Part shown: one piece after another, positions 16,507 through 25,189 of the stretch
How the letters are laid out: each line of letters opens with the position of its first letter
Numbering within the stretch: position 1 is the first letter of the stretch
From: Mesobacillus maritimus
GTDB taxonomy: Bacteria; Bacillota; Bacilli; Bacillales; Cytobacillaceae
NCBI RefSeq assembly: GCF_023715205.1
Contig: NZ_JAMBNR010000008.1
Location: 186,001-250,000, forward strand
Length of the DNA stretch: 64,000 nucleotides
Reading direction: 5' to 3'
The notes under the pieces: model-generated
What the model saw: only the letters and a program-made list of their open reading frames with translations
What the model was told of the DNA's origin: nothing
Database searches by the model: none
Position numbers and translations under genes: made by a program

Positions 16507-16934
16507 AGTGATAAAGACCTCTACTATCTTCTTCTAGCAGGCGAGAAAAGAAATAAATTCTACCCCCAGGAACCCTAAATTCACTAAAAATAAATGACGA
16601 AGCTTATCATAAGGGTCCCCGCGTGACGAACATTCAGTGTGGGATGAAGAAAAAAACCACTAAATGAAGTTTCACTTTATGAATTTGTATGTTGTTTTTT
16701 AATTCGGGAAAAATTCCCCCTATTATGTCCCTAGAAGATTCAAATCCATAAATAAAAAATGTCCAAACTGGACATTTTCTTAAACATTTTAATAGTAAAA
16801 GATAATATGAAACTGGCAATGGAAGATAGTATGGCAATAAATCTATCTCAGTAACATACGTTAATGGCAACCTGCGCCGTCAAAAACGGGGGAAACGCCT
16901 ATGAAAATTAATTCAAGCCCTTAATTAATTCCTC
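16507..16934. other. Intergenic stretch with repeats only
   Basis: No gene is supportable here. It contains the second 59-bp repeat (16622-16680) and an orphan hairpin AAAATGTCC/GGACATTTT at 16756-16778. Confidence 0.5.
16622..16680 (+). repeat. 59-bp dispersed repeat, copy 2
   Basis: Same length and orientation as 5566-5624, beginning CGTGACGAACATTCAGTGTG and ending CACTTTAT. The differences are concentrated in the middle, as expected if a hairpin is kept. Confidence 0.7.
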
Positions 16935-16965
16935 CAAAAAATGTCAGGTGCCTGGCACCTGACAT
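16935..16965 (-). terminator. Palindrome-type terminator of ilvA
   Basis: ATGTCAGGTGCC-N-GGCACCTGACAT, with 12-base arms, is flanked by A-runs on both sides and so by T-runs on either strand. It lies 27 bases after the ilvA stop and is a member of the GGTGCC/GGCACC family. Confidence 0.8.
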
Positions 16966-16991
16966 AAAAAAACATTTTAGCTGCTATAATA

Positions 16992-18197
16992 TCAATCATA
17001 TTCTATTACAAACCCATTTGATTTAATTGCTTCAAGTATTTCCTCAACATGCTCTCGGTCTATTGTTTCGATTGCCAATGTTAGTTGTGCGTAACCTGGA
17101 TGGATTCTTTCCCCGATGCGATCCAAAGAGATATCCAGGATATTTCCATGGTGGCTGGTTACCACTTGCAAGACTTTCTCTAAGTTACCTGGTTTATCAT
17201 TTAATATTGTAATGAACTGGACATATCGTCCCGCTTCCACCATTCCTCTTTCAATGATTCGCGATATAAAACTAACATCTACATTTCCACCGCTAATAAC
17301 CGAAACAACCTTTTTCCCTTTTAGCGGGAGCTTGTGATATAACATTGCAGCAAGTGAAACTGCACCAGACCCCTCAACCAAGAGTTTATTCCGCTCTAAT
17401 AACATTAACATTGCTTTGGCAATTTCTTGTTCATTGACTGAAACCATACCGTCAATATACTTTTCAACTATAGAGAATGGATGCTGCCCTGGTCTTTTTA
17501 CCGCAATCCCATCGGCCATTGTTGGCGTGGAGTCCACTGTAATCGGTCTCTTTGCCTTTAAAGATTGTTCCATACTGGTACATGCAGAAGATTGTACCCC
17601 GTAGATTTTGACATTCGGTTTCGTTGCCTTTATTGCACTAGCTATTCCTGCAATAAGTCCACCACCACCAACTGGACAAACAATTGCATCTACATCAGGA
17701 AGCTGCTCGATTATTTCTAACCCCACCGTACCTTGACCAGCAATAATTGCTTCATCATCAAAAGCATGAACAAAAGCTGCAGCTGTTTTTTCTTTTAACT
17801 CCAATGCATATTGTAAGGCATCATCAAAAACAGAACCTTCTAACTCAACATTTGCTCCATAGCTCTTTGTGGCTTGTACCTTGCTCAGTGGTGCACCTTT
17901 AGGCATGACAATTGTACAAGGAATCCCTAACATATCGCTTGCAAAGGCAACACCTTGTGCATGGTTTCCGGCCGATGCTGCAACCACTCCTGATTTAATT
18001 TCTTCTTTATCCAACGACATCATTTTATTGAAGGCACCTCTGACCTTAAAGGAACCTGTTTTTTGTAAGTTTTCTAACTTCAAATAAATCTCGTTATCAG
18101 CATAACTGCTAAATGTTTTGGAATAATCCAATGGTGTTTGATGAACAATTCCTTTCATTTTTTCATGAGCAGAAACAATATCGTGATAAGTTACCAA
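16992..18197 (-). CDS. ilvA: Threonine ammonia-lyase
   Basis: This PLP enzyme deaminates threonine to 2-oxobutanoate, the first step toward isoleucine. The PLP lysine is in GSFKVRGAFNKM (about residues 47-58), GNHAQGVA is at about 86, and VGGGGLIAG is the phosphate loop. A C-terminal ACT-like domain (VQFITILNDKPGNLEKVLQVV) covers about residues 325-400. At 401 residues with one such domain it is of the short IlvA/TdcB type found in Firmicutes. The start is TTG 18197 behind AAGGAGTGG. No T-box is visible upstream. It is a single gene, divergent from cotA. Confidence 0.9.
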   Translation of the reverse strand: MVTYHDIVSAHEKMKGIVHQTPLDYSKTFSSYADNEIYLKLENLQKTGSFKVRGAFNKMMSLDKEEIKSGVVAASAGNHAQGVAFASDMLGIPCTIVMPKGAPLSKVQATKSYGANVELEGSVFDDALQYALELKEKTAAAFVHAFDDEAIIAGQGTVGLEIIEQLPDVDAIVCPVGGGGLIAGIASAIKATKPNVKIYGVQSSACTSMEQSLKAKRPITVDSTPTMADGIAVKRPGQHPFSIVEKYIDGMVSVNEQEIAKAMLMLLERNKLLVEGSGAVSLAAMLYHKLPLKGKKVVSVISGGNVDVSFISRIIERGMVEAGRYVQFITILNDKPGNLEKVLQVVTSHHGNILDISLDRIGERIHPGYAQLTLAIETIDREHVEEILEAIKSNGFVIEYD

Positions 18198-18389
18198 AAT
18201 AGACCACTCCTTGTAAGAACTAAGCCTGCCATATAGTTGTTATCTTAGCTTTCTCCCTAAGCCCAACGATATGCAGTTTCCATCCCAGTAACCTAAATAA
18301 ATTTACCTCAGAAAAACAAGAATGCCTATCCCGAACTGTTCGCTCCTTCATAGTCTATTGTAGGAAATATTTGTAAAGGAGAGACTAAA

Positions 18390-19943
18390 ATGAGTCCGAT
18401 ACTCGAAAAATTTGTTGATCCCCTCCCTATAATCAAAAAAGCAAAACCAATTCGGAGAGATCGTGATGGTGCAAGTTATTATGAAGTATCCATGGAACCC
18501 TTCACTCAAAAGCTACATCGAGATTTACAACCTACACCATTGTGGGGTTACAATCGACAATTTCCAGGTCCCACTTTTGATGTTAATCGTGGGGAGGTAG
18601 CTCGTGTAAAATGGAAAAATAAATTACCAGATAAACATTTTCTTCCAATTGATCAGAGCATCCATCACGGTCATGGAGACATGCCAATGCCCGAGGTCCG
18701 AACAGTTACTCATTTGCACGGTAGCGAGACACCTTGGGAAAGTGATGGTTTCCCTGAAGCTTGGTATACTAAAGACTTTAAGCAAGTAGGTCCTTTTTTC
18801 AGGAAAGAAATCTACGAGTACCCAAATCATCAACGGGGATGCACTTTATGGTATCATGACCACGCCATGGGGCTAACTAGACTGAATGTCTATTCGGGGC
18901 TCGCGGGAATGTACATTATCCGCGATGAAGAAGAAAAGAAACTAAGATTACCAAAAGATGAATATGAACTACCACTTGTCATCACAGATCGATCTTTTCA
19001 ACCAGATGGTTCTTTGTTTTATCCTTCTCAGCCAGATAACCCTTCTGATGGTTTACCAAACCCATCCATTCGACCATTTTTTCTTGGGGATACAATCCTA
19101 GTAAATGGAAAAGTATGGCCATATTTAAAAGTGGAACCTAGAAAGTATCGATTCCGATTATTAAATGCTTCAAACACACGTAGCTATACTCTTTACCTTG
19201 ACCCAGGTTTGCCATTTTACCAAATTGGTACGGATGGGGGGCTTTTAGCAAAAACAGTAAAAATAAATCAAATTGAAATGACTCCTGGTGAAAGAATTGA
19301 TCTCATATTGGATTTCACCCATTTTAAAGGGAAGACGATTACTTTGAAAAACGATTTAGGAGAAGACCCGGACCCAGAAGACCAAACTGGCGATGTAATG
19401 CAATTTAAAGTTGAACTTCCGCTTAAAAATCCGGATACTAGCAGAATACCAAAAGTAATAACCACCATCCCTTCCCTAAAAAAGAATCCTATTTCTACTC
19501 TCCGTAATTTAAAACTTGTTGGTTCCACTGATGAATTTGGTCGTCCACTATTATTATTGAATGGTAAAAAATGGAGTGACCCAGTGACCGAAAATCCGAA
19601 ACTAGGATCAACCGAGTTGTGGTCATTGGTTAACGTTACAAACGTTACTCATCCAATTCATATCCACTTAATCCAATTTCAAATTCTTGAGCGGCAACCA
19701 TTTGACCTAGAACGTTATAATCAAGATGGCCAGATTCTTTTTACAGGACCTGCAACTCCACCTAAGCCGAGTGAACGTGGTTGGAAAGATATGGTGAGGT
19801 GTCCTCCAAATCAAGTAACAAGAATTATCGCCCGTTTTGCCCCTTATCCAGGAAATTATGTTTGGCACTGCCATGTATTAGAACACGAGGATTACGATAT
19901 GATGCGACCAATCCGCGTGATTGATCCAAAAAAGAAAAAATAG
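18390..19943 (+). CDS. cotA: Spore coat multicopper oxidase (laccase)
   Basis: This 517-residue three-cupredoxin oxidase oxidises phenols or bilirubin with O2 and produces the brown spore pigment in Bacillus subtilis. All four copper motifs are present: THLHGSETPW, LWYHDHAMG, HPIHIHLIQF and WHCHVLEHEDYDM, the last including the type 1 Cys, His and axial Met. There is no signal peptide, as for a coat protein made in the mother cell. TAAAGGAG precedes the ATG. CATAGTCTA at 18349 resembles a sigma-K -10 element, but I find no matching -35, so late-sporulation control is inferred from the family. Confidence 0.93.
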   Translation: MSPILEKFVDPLPIIKKAKPIRRDRDGASYYEVSMEPFTQKLHRDLQPTPLWGYNRQFPGPTFDVNRGEVARVKWKNKLPDKHFLPIDQSIHHGHGDMPMPEVRTVTHLHGSETPWESDGFPEAWYTKDFKQVGPFFRKEIYEYPNHQRGCTLWYHDHAMGLTRLNVYSGLAGMYIIRDEEEKKLRLPKDEYELPLVITDRSFQPDGSLFYPSQPDNPSDGLPNPSIRPFFLGDTILVNGKVWPYLKVEPRKYRFRLLNASNTRSYTLYLDPGLPFYQIGTDGGLLAKTVKINQIEMTPGERIDLILDFTHFKGKTITLKNDLGEDPDPEDQTGDVMQFKVELPLKNPDTSRIPKVITTIPSLKKNPISTLRNLKLVGSTDEFGRPLLLLNGKKWSDPVTENPKLGSTELWSLVNVTNVTHPIHIHLIQFQILERQPFDLERYNQDGQILFTGPATPPKPSERGWKDMVRCPPNQVTRIIARFAPYPGNYVWHCHVLEHEDYDMMRPIRVIDPKKKK

Positions 19944-19971
19944 CCAGTTTAAAAAATTTTAGATTTTGTGA

Positions 19972-20008
19972 AACCCAATGGATCATCACCTTTCCGTTGG
20001 GCTTTTTA
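19972..20008 (+). terminator. Terminator of cotA
   Basis: CCCAATGG and CCGTTGGG (8 bp with one G-T pair) are followed by CTTTTTA. Confidence 0.8.
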
Positions 20009-20103
20009 TTCTCATAAGCTTGCATTGTAAAGGAATTGTTAAGATTTCTTTTTACGGGTTGCCTATAGATAGCTCCTTTGTTAAACTCACAATATCGAAT
20101 TTC

Positions 20104-20122
20104 GTTATCGTCAATCGATAAC
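20104..20122. promoter_or_regulatory. Candidate PadR operator
   Basis: GTTATCG-TCAAT-CGATAAC is an inverted repeat 32 bases before the padR start. A related ATATCGAA/TTCGTTAT repeat overlaps on its left. PadR-type regulators often bind such ATCGAT-like palindromes and repress their own operon. Confidence 0.5.
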
Positions 20123-20154
20123 AAGTGAGGTGTAGTTTTTTGGAGGAGCGTGTA

Positions 20155-20448
20155 TTGCGTAAACTTTTTTTAGGTTTTATCCAAATCCATATTCTTCACC
20201 ATGCAAAAGAGCACCCCATCTTTGGGCAATGGATGCATGATGAACTAAAAGAACATGGGTATGACATTAGTTCTGGAACTTTATATCCCATTTTACACAA
20301 CATGGAACACGATGGGTTGTTGGTTAAAGAAGAACAAAATGTAGCCGGAAAGATCAGAAAGTATTATTCAACGACTCCTAAGGGAGAAATGGTTTTAGAA
20401 GAAGCTCGAAAAAAAGCCTATGAACTTTTCAAAGAAATTAAAGATTAA
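20155..20448 (+). CDS. PadR family transcriptional regulator
   Basis: A 97-residue winged-helix repressor of the PadR type: FIQIHILHHAKEHPIFGQWM, then the recognition region SSGTLYPILHNMEHDGLL and the wing GKIRKYYSTTPKG. TTG 20155 is preferred as start because GGAGGAG lies 8 bases upstream, whereas GTG 20125 has no site. It ends 16 bases before chrA, so it is almost surely the local regulator of the chromate transporter. A candidate operator is at 20104-20122. Confidence 0.85.
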   Translation: MRKLFLGFIQIHILHHAKEHPIFGQWMHDELKEHGYDISSGTLYPILHNMEHDGLLVKEEQNVAGKIRKYYSTTPKGEMVLEEARKKAYELFKEIKD

Positions 20449-20464
20449 TAAAGAAGGTGAAAAA

Positions 20465-21658
20465 ATGCAAACACAGAACCAAAGCAAACTTAGATTACTA
20501 TTTGAAATCTTAATGGTTTCAACAAGATTAGGACTAACCTCATTTGGTGGTCCAGTGGCCCATTTAGGCTATTTCCATGAAGAATATATCCGCCGCAGAA
20601 AATGGATGGATGAAAAAAGCTATGCCGATCTAGTGGCGCTTTGCCAGTTCCTCCCAGGACCTGCAAGTAGCCAAGTTGGGATTGGCATCGGAGTAATGCG
20701 AGCTGGTGTCTTAGGTGGAATAGTGTCATTTATAGGATTTACACTTCCATCTGTCATCGTTTTAATCTTATTTGCAATCTTTCTCCATAATTTTGGTATT
20801 ACAGATGCTGGTTGGTTACAAGGCTTGAAAATTGTCGCAGTTGTTGTCGTCGCTCATGCGATATTAGGAATGGCAAAAAATTTAACTCCAGACTTACAAC
20901 GTAAATCTTTGGCCTTAATGGCAGTGGTAGTCACGCTTCTTTGGCAAACTGCATTTACTCAAGTTGGAGTGATTCTACTAGCTGGATTAGTTGGATATTT
21001 CCTTTACCGTGACCAAACACTAGAAGAAAAAACAGATCAGGTCCACTTCCCCGTCACTAAGCGTTTCGCAATAATCTGTTTAACCCTCTTTTTTGGTTTA
21101 TTAATTGTCCTCCCTTTACTGAGGGAAGTAACCAATCTTAATTGGCTTGCTATGTTTGACAGTTTTTATCGTTCAGGTTCTCTTGTTTTTGGTGGCGGCC
21201 ATGTCGTGCTCCCTTTACTGGAGCGTGAATTTGTCCCAACTGGTTGGTTAAGTGAAGAAGAATTTTTGGCTGGTTATGGAATGGCACAGGCTGTTCCAGG
21301 ACCGTTATTCACTTTCGCTGCATATATAGGGGGTGTAATTAATGGTTGGCAAGGTGGGCTCCTTGCAACAGTAGCCATTTTCTTACCAGCTTTTCTTTTA
21401 ATTCTTGGCACTTTGCCATTTTGGAATTATTTGCGCCAAAACCCGAAAATAAAGGCGGCCTTAATGGGAGTGAATGCTGCTGTTGTCGGAATTTTAATTA
21501 CAGCACTTTATCATCCTATTTGGACAACATCCATTCTGACTCCAGTAGACTTTTCATTTGCAGCAATACTATTTGGCATGCTTGTATTCTGGAAATTACC
21601 ACCATGGGTTATCGTATTAACTGGAGCAATCGGTGGCTACCTATTAAGTTTCATATAA
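20465..21658 (+). CDS. chrA: Chromate transporter, ChrA family
   Basis: This 397-residue membrane protein exports chromate. It is a long-chain ChrA made of two homologous halves, each opening with the diagnostic motif: GLTSFGGPVAHLGY near residue 25 and SLVFGGGHVVLPLL near 240. PGPASSQVG and PGPLFTFAAY repeat correspondingly. ATG 20465 behind GAAGGTG is chosen; an in-frame ATG at 20420 lies inside padR. It shares an operon with the PadR regulator. The family could also carry other oxyanions. Confidence 0.9.
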   Translation: MQTQNQSKLRLLFEILMVSTRLGLTSFGGPVAHLGYFHEEYIRRRKWMDEKSYADLVALCQFLPGPASSQVGIGIGVMRAGVLGGIVSFIGFTLPSVIVLILFAIFLHNFGITDAGWLQGLKIVAVVVVAHAILGMAKNLTPDLQRKSLALMAVVVTLLWQTAFTQVGVILLAGLVGYFLYRDQTLEEKTDQVHFPVTKRFAIICLTLFFGLLIVLPLLREVTNLNWLAMFDSFYRSGSLVFGGGHVVLPLLEREFVPTGWLSEEEFLAGYGMAQAVPGPLFTFAAYIGGVINGWQGGLLATVAIFLPAFLLILGTLPFWNYLRQNPKIKAALMGVNAAVVGILITALYHPIWTTSILTPVDFSFAAILFGMLVFWKLPPWVIVLTGAIGGYLLSFI

Positions 21659-21661
21659 GTA

Positions 21662-21692
21662 AAAAAATGGATGGTACTACCATCCATTTTTT
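21662..21692 (+). terminator. Terminator of chrA, palindrome family member
   Basis: AAAAAATGGATGGT-ACT-ACCATCCATTTTTT is a perfect 14-bp stem ending in T six bases after the chrA stop region. The ATGGATGG core links it to the dispersed palindromes. Confidence 0.8.
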
Positions 21693-21806
21693 ACTTACTT
21701 CATACATATTATATTAATTATTGGGCAAAATTCATTGAAGAGACATTGACTCAGCGACTCAACAATTAACAATAGAACGGTTAAACTTGTTATTTAATCT
21801 TTCTAT

Positions 21807-21835
21807 TTGACATCGTTTAGACAAATCATTATACT
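21807..21835 (+). promoter_or_regulatory. Sigma-A promoter of the marR gene
   Basis: TTGACA, a 17-base spacer and TATACT. The palindrome ATTCGAAT at about 21839 sits at the expected start point and could be the repressor site. Confidence 0.7.
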
Positions 21836-21887
21836 AGCATTCGAATTGAATTTAGTTTGTATAGCAACTAATTTAAGAGGGACAATA

Positions 21888-22322
21888 ATGAAGTTATCGT
21901 TTCAGGACTATATCAGTATCAAAATTCACAAAACAGATTTAGTTCTTTCTGGTTATGTAAAAGCAAAATTAGAACCTTATAATCTTGCTCCTGAGCAAAA
22001 TTTAATTATGATGTTACTATGGGAACAAGATGGGTTAACACAATATCAACTTGGTGAAAAGCTTGATAAAGATAAAACCAATATCGCTCGAATGGCGGCA
22101 AACCTTGAGAAGAAAGGATTTGTCGAACGAAGACATTGCCCTGAAGATCGACGGTCAATGAGACTTTACCTCACTTCTCTTGGCCAAGAACTTGGAGGGA
22201 AAATTATCCCGATAACTGAGGAATTCAACGATATTGTCTGCAAAGGGATTTCGAAGGAAGAACTGTTACAGGTAGAAAGATTACTTTTAAAAATGAAGAC
22301 GAATATCGAAAATTCGACCTAA
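21888..22322 (+). CDS. MarR family transcriptional regulator
   Basis: A 144-residue winged-helix protein with the MarR core: LTQYQLGEKLDKDKTNIARM as the DNA-reading helices and VERRHCPEDRRSMRLYLT as the wing. ATG 21888 behind AGAGGGA is chosen; an upstream in-frame start at 21807 lies in the promoter. It stands 200 bases before azoR on the same strand. In Bacillus subtilis MhqR, a MarR protein, controls an azoreductase in quinone defence, so a similar role is likely here. No classic MhqR operator is visible before azoR. Confidence 0.82.
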   Translation: MKLSFQDYISIKIHKTDLVLSGYVKAKLEPYNLAPEQNLIMMLLWEQDGLTQYQLGEKLDKDKTNIARMAANLEKKGFVERRHCPEDRRSMRLYLTSLGQELGGKIIPITEEFNDIVCKGISKEELLQVERLLLKMKTNIENST

Positions 22323-22525
22323 ATTCGTCTTCATCTTTTTCTGATTTAAAGTTGCTGCAACAACTAAAGTCAGATGAAAAAATCTTTATTCATTATTTAT
22401 GATTCAATCTTTCAAAAAAAGATCCATATATGCTGCCCAATCAACAACCTTAATTGCTAATATAACCATCGTCCTATACTGGTGCTATATCAACTATAAA
22501 ACTATAACTCTTGGAGGTTTATTTC

Positions 22526-23152
22526 ATGGCAAAAGTATTATTTATTAAAGCAAATTCAAGACCAATCGAACAAGCAGTAAGTGTTAAACTTTACTATTCA
22601 TTCCTAGAAAACTATAAAGAATCACATCCAGAAGACGAAATTACAGAACTGGATTTATTCGAAGAAAACTTACCATACTACAATACTGACATGATTAATG
22701 GTATGTTTAAACTTGCTAGAGAACTAGAGTTAACTTCAGCTGAGCAAGAAGCGACTACATTAGTGAATAAATATCTAAATCAATTCCTAGAAGCTGACAA
22801 AGTGGTCTTTGCTTTCCCACTATGGAACTTTACTGTCCCAGCTGTTTTACACACCTACATGGATTACCTTGCACAAGCAGGTAAAACATTCAAGTATACA
22901 CCAGAAGGTCCGGTCGGCTTATTGCCAAATAAAAAGGTAGCACTTCTCAATGCTAGAGGCGGCGTATATTCTGAAGGTCCTGCCCAAGCTACTGAAATGG
23001 CCGTTAACTATGTCAATACAATGCTTGGATTCTGGGGTGTTAAGGACATCACTTCCGTTATTATTGAAGGTCATAACCAATACCCAGATCAAGCAGAAGA
23101 GATTATCCAAAAAGGCCTTGACGATGCAGCAAATGTTGCTAAAGAGTTTTAA
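22526..23152 (+). CDS. azoR: FMN-dependent NADH-azoreductase
   Basis: This 208-residue flavodoxin-like enzyme reduces quinones and azo compounds with NADH. Its features are [11 protein letters not shown] at the N-terminus, the FMN-binding [18 protein letters not shown], and [16 protein letters not shown] 22526 has GGAGG 10 bases upstream. It follows a MarR gene and has its own terminator. The likely cell role is protection against electrophilic quinones. Confidence 0.9.
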   Translation: MAKVLFIKANSRPIEQAVSVKLYYSFLENYKESHPEDEITELDLFEENLPYYNTDMINGMFKLARELELTSAEQEATTLVNKYLNQFLEADKVVFAFPLWNFTVPAVLHTYMDYLAQAGKTFKYTPEGPVGLLPNKKVALLNARGGVYSEGPAQATEMAVNYVNTMLGFWGVKDITSVIIEGHNQYPDQAEEIIQKGLDDAANVAKEF

Positions 23153-23168
23153 TACATCACTTTTAAAA

Positions 23169-23193
23169 CAGGGATCCTATCCCTGTTTTTTTT
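23169..23193. terminator. Terminator between azoR and the 51-aa gene
   Basis: CAGGGAT-CCT-ATCCCTG followed by eight T. The A-run on the left also lets it end the minus-strand small gene. Confidence 0.85.
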
Positions 23194-23203
23194 ATTTACC
23201 ATT

Positions 23204-23359
23204 CTACTCACTTTTTATAGGAAAATACGGATATTTTAGCACACCTTTTACTTCCTTTGGCTTGCTTACATATTGTTTTCTTACCACATTCTCTTTAGCT
23301 AAACTTTGTAATTTCTGTAGGTCACGACCATCATAATAATTTGGCTCAGTCTCTTTCAT
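23204..23359 (-). CDS. Small hydrophilic protein, 51 aa, not recognised
   Basis: ATG 23359 is preceded by AAGGGGGGA at 5-base spacing, a very good ribosome site, and the frame ends at TAG 23204 beside a shared terminator. The product begins MKETEPNYYDGRDLQKLQS and ends YPYFPIKSE. It is charged, with no signal or membrane segment and a likely helix in the first half. I do not recognise the family. The clean site, sensible composition and terminator make it a credible gene. Its convergent neighbour is azoR. Confidence 0.65.
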   Translation of the reverse strand: MKETEPNYYDGRDLQKLQSLAKENVVRKQYVSKPKEVKGVLKYPYFPIKSE

Positions 23360-23591
23360 TTTAATCCCCCCTTATTCAAAAAGTCCCAATAGGTATATCG
23401 AATTATTTAAATGGTTATTACTATTTTTATAGTTCAAATATACCATGATTTTCTAGTTCTATGTACCTTTTTTGTTATTTTTATAAAAATTTCATTTATT
23501 TTCCGTTCATGCATTTCTTACCTTCCCAAAGTCCTATGTTTTCCATCAATCGGTAAAAATTCAATTTAGTATCTGCTTTTTTTAAAAAACT

Positions 23592-23670
23592 TTGACAGGA
23601 TGATAAAAATAAGGTATATTACGTAATGTCCGAACAATAATTATTTAACATTAAAATAACATTCGTATTT
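23592..23670 (+). promoter_or_regulatory. guaC promoter with PurR-type boxes
   Basis: TTGACA (23592), a 17-base spacer and TATATT (23615) form a near-consensus promoter. Just downstream TCCGAACAAT (23629-23638) matches the PurBox core, and AACATTCGTATTT (23658-23670) reads as a weaker inverted box. In Bacillus subtilis guaC belongs to the PurR regulon. No purine riboswitch fold is visible. Confidence 0.65.
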
Positions 23671-23683
23671 AGGGGTGTAATTT

Positions 23684-24667
23684 ATGGAAAACGTATTTGA
23701 TTATGAAGATATTCAATTAATTCCTGCAAAATGTGTGGTTAATAGCCGTTCTGAATGTGATACAAGCGTTACCTTAGGTGGACGCACTTTCAAGTTGCCA
23801 GTTGTGCCTGCAAACATGCAAACCATTATAGATGAAAAAATTGCTCTTTATTTAGCGGAAAATGGTTACTTTTATATCATGCATCGTTTCGAACCTGAGA
23901 AACGCCTTGATTTTGTTAAGGACATGCATGCACGTGGTTTATATGCGTCTATCAGTGTCGGCGTAAAACCAGAAGAGTACGACTTCGTACAGCAACTCGC
24001 TGATGAACAAATTACACCGGAATACATTACAATCGATATTGCGCATGGACACTCCAATGCAGTTATCGAGATGATTAAACATATTAAAAAACATCTTCCT
24101 AATAGCTTTGTCATTGCTGGGAATGTTGGAACTCCTGAGGCCGTTAGAGAATTAGAACATGCTGGAGCAGACGCAACAAAGGTTGGGATTGGGCCTGGAA
24201 AGGTTTGTATTACAAAAATCAAAACTGGTTTCGGAACTGGTGGTTGGCAGTTAGCAGCATTAAGATGGTGTGCTAAAGCAGCAAGTAAACCTGTTATTGC
24301 TGATGGTGGTATTCGTACTCATGGTGATATTGCAAAATCCGTTCGTTTTGGAGCGACCATGGTGATGATTGGTTCTTTATTTGCCGGTCATGAAGAATCG
24401 CCTGGTGAGACTGTTGAAAAAGATGGTAAGCTTTTCAAGGAATACTTTGGATCAGCATCTGAATTCCAAAAAGGTGAAAAGAAAAACGTCGAAGGTAAAA
24501 AAATGTTTGTCGAGTACAAAGGTCCATTACAAGAGACCTTAACCGAAATGGAACAAGATCTTCAGTCTTCCATTTCCTATGCAGGTGGAGACAAATTAAA
24601 TGCCATCCGAAATGTGGATTATGTTGTTGTAAAGAATTCCATTTTTAATGGTGATAAGGTTTATTAA
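23684..24667 (+). CDS. guaC: GMP reductase
   Basis: This 327-residue TIM-barrel enzyme converts GMP to IMP with NADPH, recycling guanine nucleotides. Diagnostic parts are [15 protein letters not shown], the catalytic-cysteine loop [15 protein letters not shown], then [11 protein letters not shown] and [15 protein letters not shown]. The length and absence of CBS domains separate it from IMP dehydrogenase. AGGGGTG precedes the ATG. A strong promoter with PurR-like boxes lies upstream and a terminator directly after. Confidence 0.93.
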   Translation: MENVFDYEDIQLIPAKCVVNSRSECDTSVTLGGRTFKLPVVPANMQTIIDEKIALYLAENGYFYIMHRFEPEKRLDFVKDMHARGLYASISVGVKPEEYDFVQQLADEQITPEYITIDIAHGHSNAVIEMIKHIKKHLPNSFVIAGNVGTPEAVRELEHAGADATKVGIGPGKVCITKIKTGFGTGGWQLAALRWCAKAASKPVIADGGIRTHGDIAKSVRFGATMVMIGSLFAGHEESPGETVEKDGKLFKEYFGSASEFQKGEKKNVEGKKMFVEYKGPLQETLTEMEQDLQSSISYAGGDKLNAIRNVDYVVVKNSIFNGDKVY

Positions 24668-24681
24668 AAATTTCATCTAAA

Positions 24682-24717
24682 GAAAGCCCCGTTTCTAAAG
24701 TTAAACGGGGCTTTCTC
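24682..24717 (+). terminator. Terminator of guaC
   Basis: A perfect 13-bp stem (GAAAGCCCCGTTT / AAACGGGGCTTTC), 15 bases after the stop codon. Confidence 0.85.
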
Positions 24718-25189
24718 CATCTATCCTCATCTTTAATGAGTATCTCTTCACTTCTCCCTGATTTATGCCCTACTCTTGTTCAATTCCGCATTTTTTATAT
24801 GTCTCTTTTCTCAAACTTTGTTGTTTTTTAAGATAGTATGATGAGAAATCACTTTATTTAGATCGGGAGAAAAGGACCAGCAAACTTAGTACGAACTCAA
24901 AAAATGGGTTTCTGCGTTAAAATCGGCTTTAAGGTTTTAACAACAATCGTTCCGAAAACAGCCTTTTACCATGATTCATGCTTTGACTTCTTCTTTTAGT
25001 AACTTTTGTATTGAAAAATTATTAAGAAACCTCACATTGAAGTAAAACAATGCCTCTATATAAAGAAAGTTTTAAGAGGAGAAATGCGATGTTTTTTATT
25101 TACTACGCAATCATAGCCGGAGGTGGTTCGTTTCAACTCGCCTACGTTATACTTAAATACAAGACACTTAAACATATAATGGGGGAACT
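24718..25189. other. Intergenic stretch before the serine protease gene
   Basis: About 470 bases. It holds dispersed repeat copy 2 (24914-24968). A short frame starts at ATG 25089 behind GAGGAG (MFFIYYAIIAGGGSF, hydrophobic) and runs out of frame into the protease gene. It could be a small membrane peptide or a coupling leader, but evidence is weak. Confidence 0.35.
24914..24968 (+). repeat. Dispersed intergenic repeat, copy 2
   Basis: GTTAAAATCGGC, GGTTTTAACAACAAT and AAAACAGCCTTT occur in the same order as in the copy at 2821-2875 (which lies on the other strand). Confidence 0.6.

Noticed and set aside
16634-16870. A 78-codon minus-strand frame
   Set aside because: It has no start site and overlaps the 59-bp repeat and an orphan hairpin; the composition is not protein-like.
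18333-18357. Sigma-K promoter before cotA
   Set aside because: CATAGTCTA fits the -10 element, but the nearest AC for the -35 is 12 bases away instead of about 16-17.
22323-22390. Imperfect inverted repeats around AGTTGCTGCAACA after the marR gene
   Set aside because: Pairing is irregular and there is no T-run, so neither a terminator nor an operator can be claimed.
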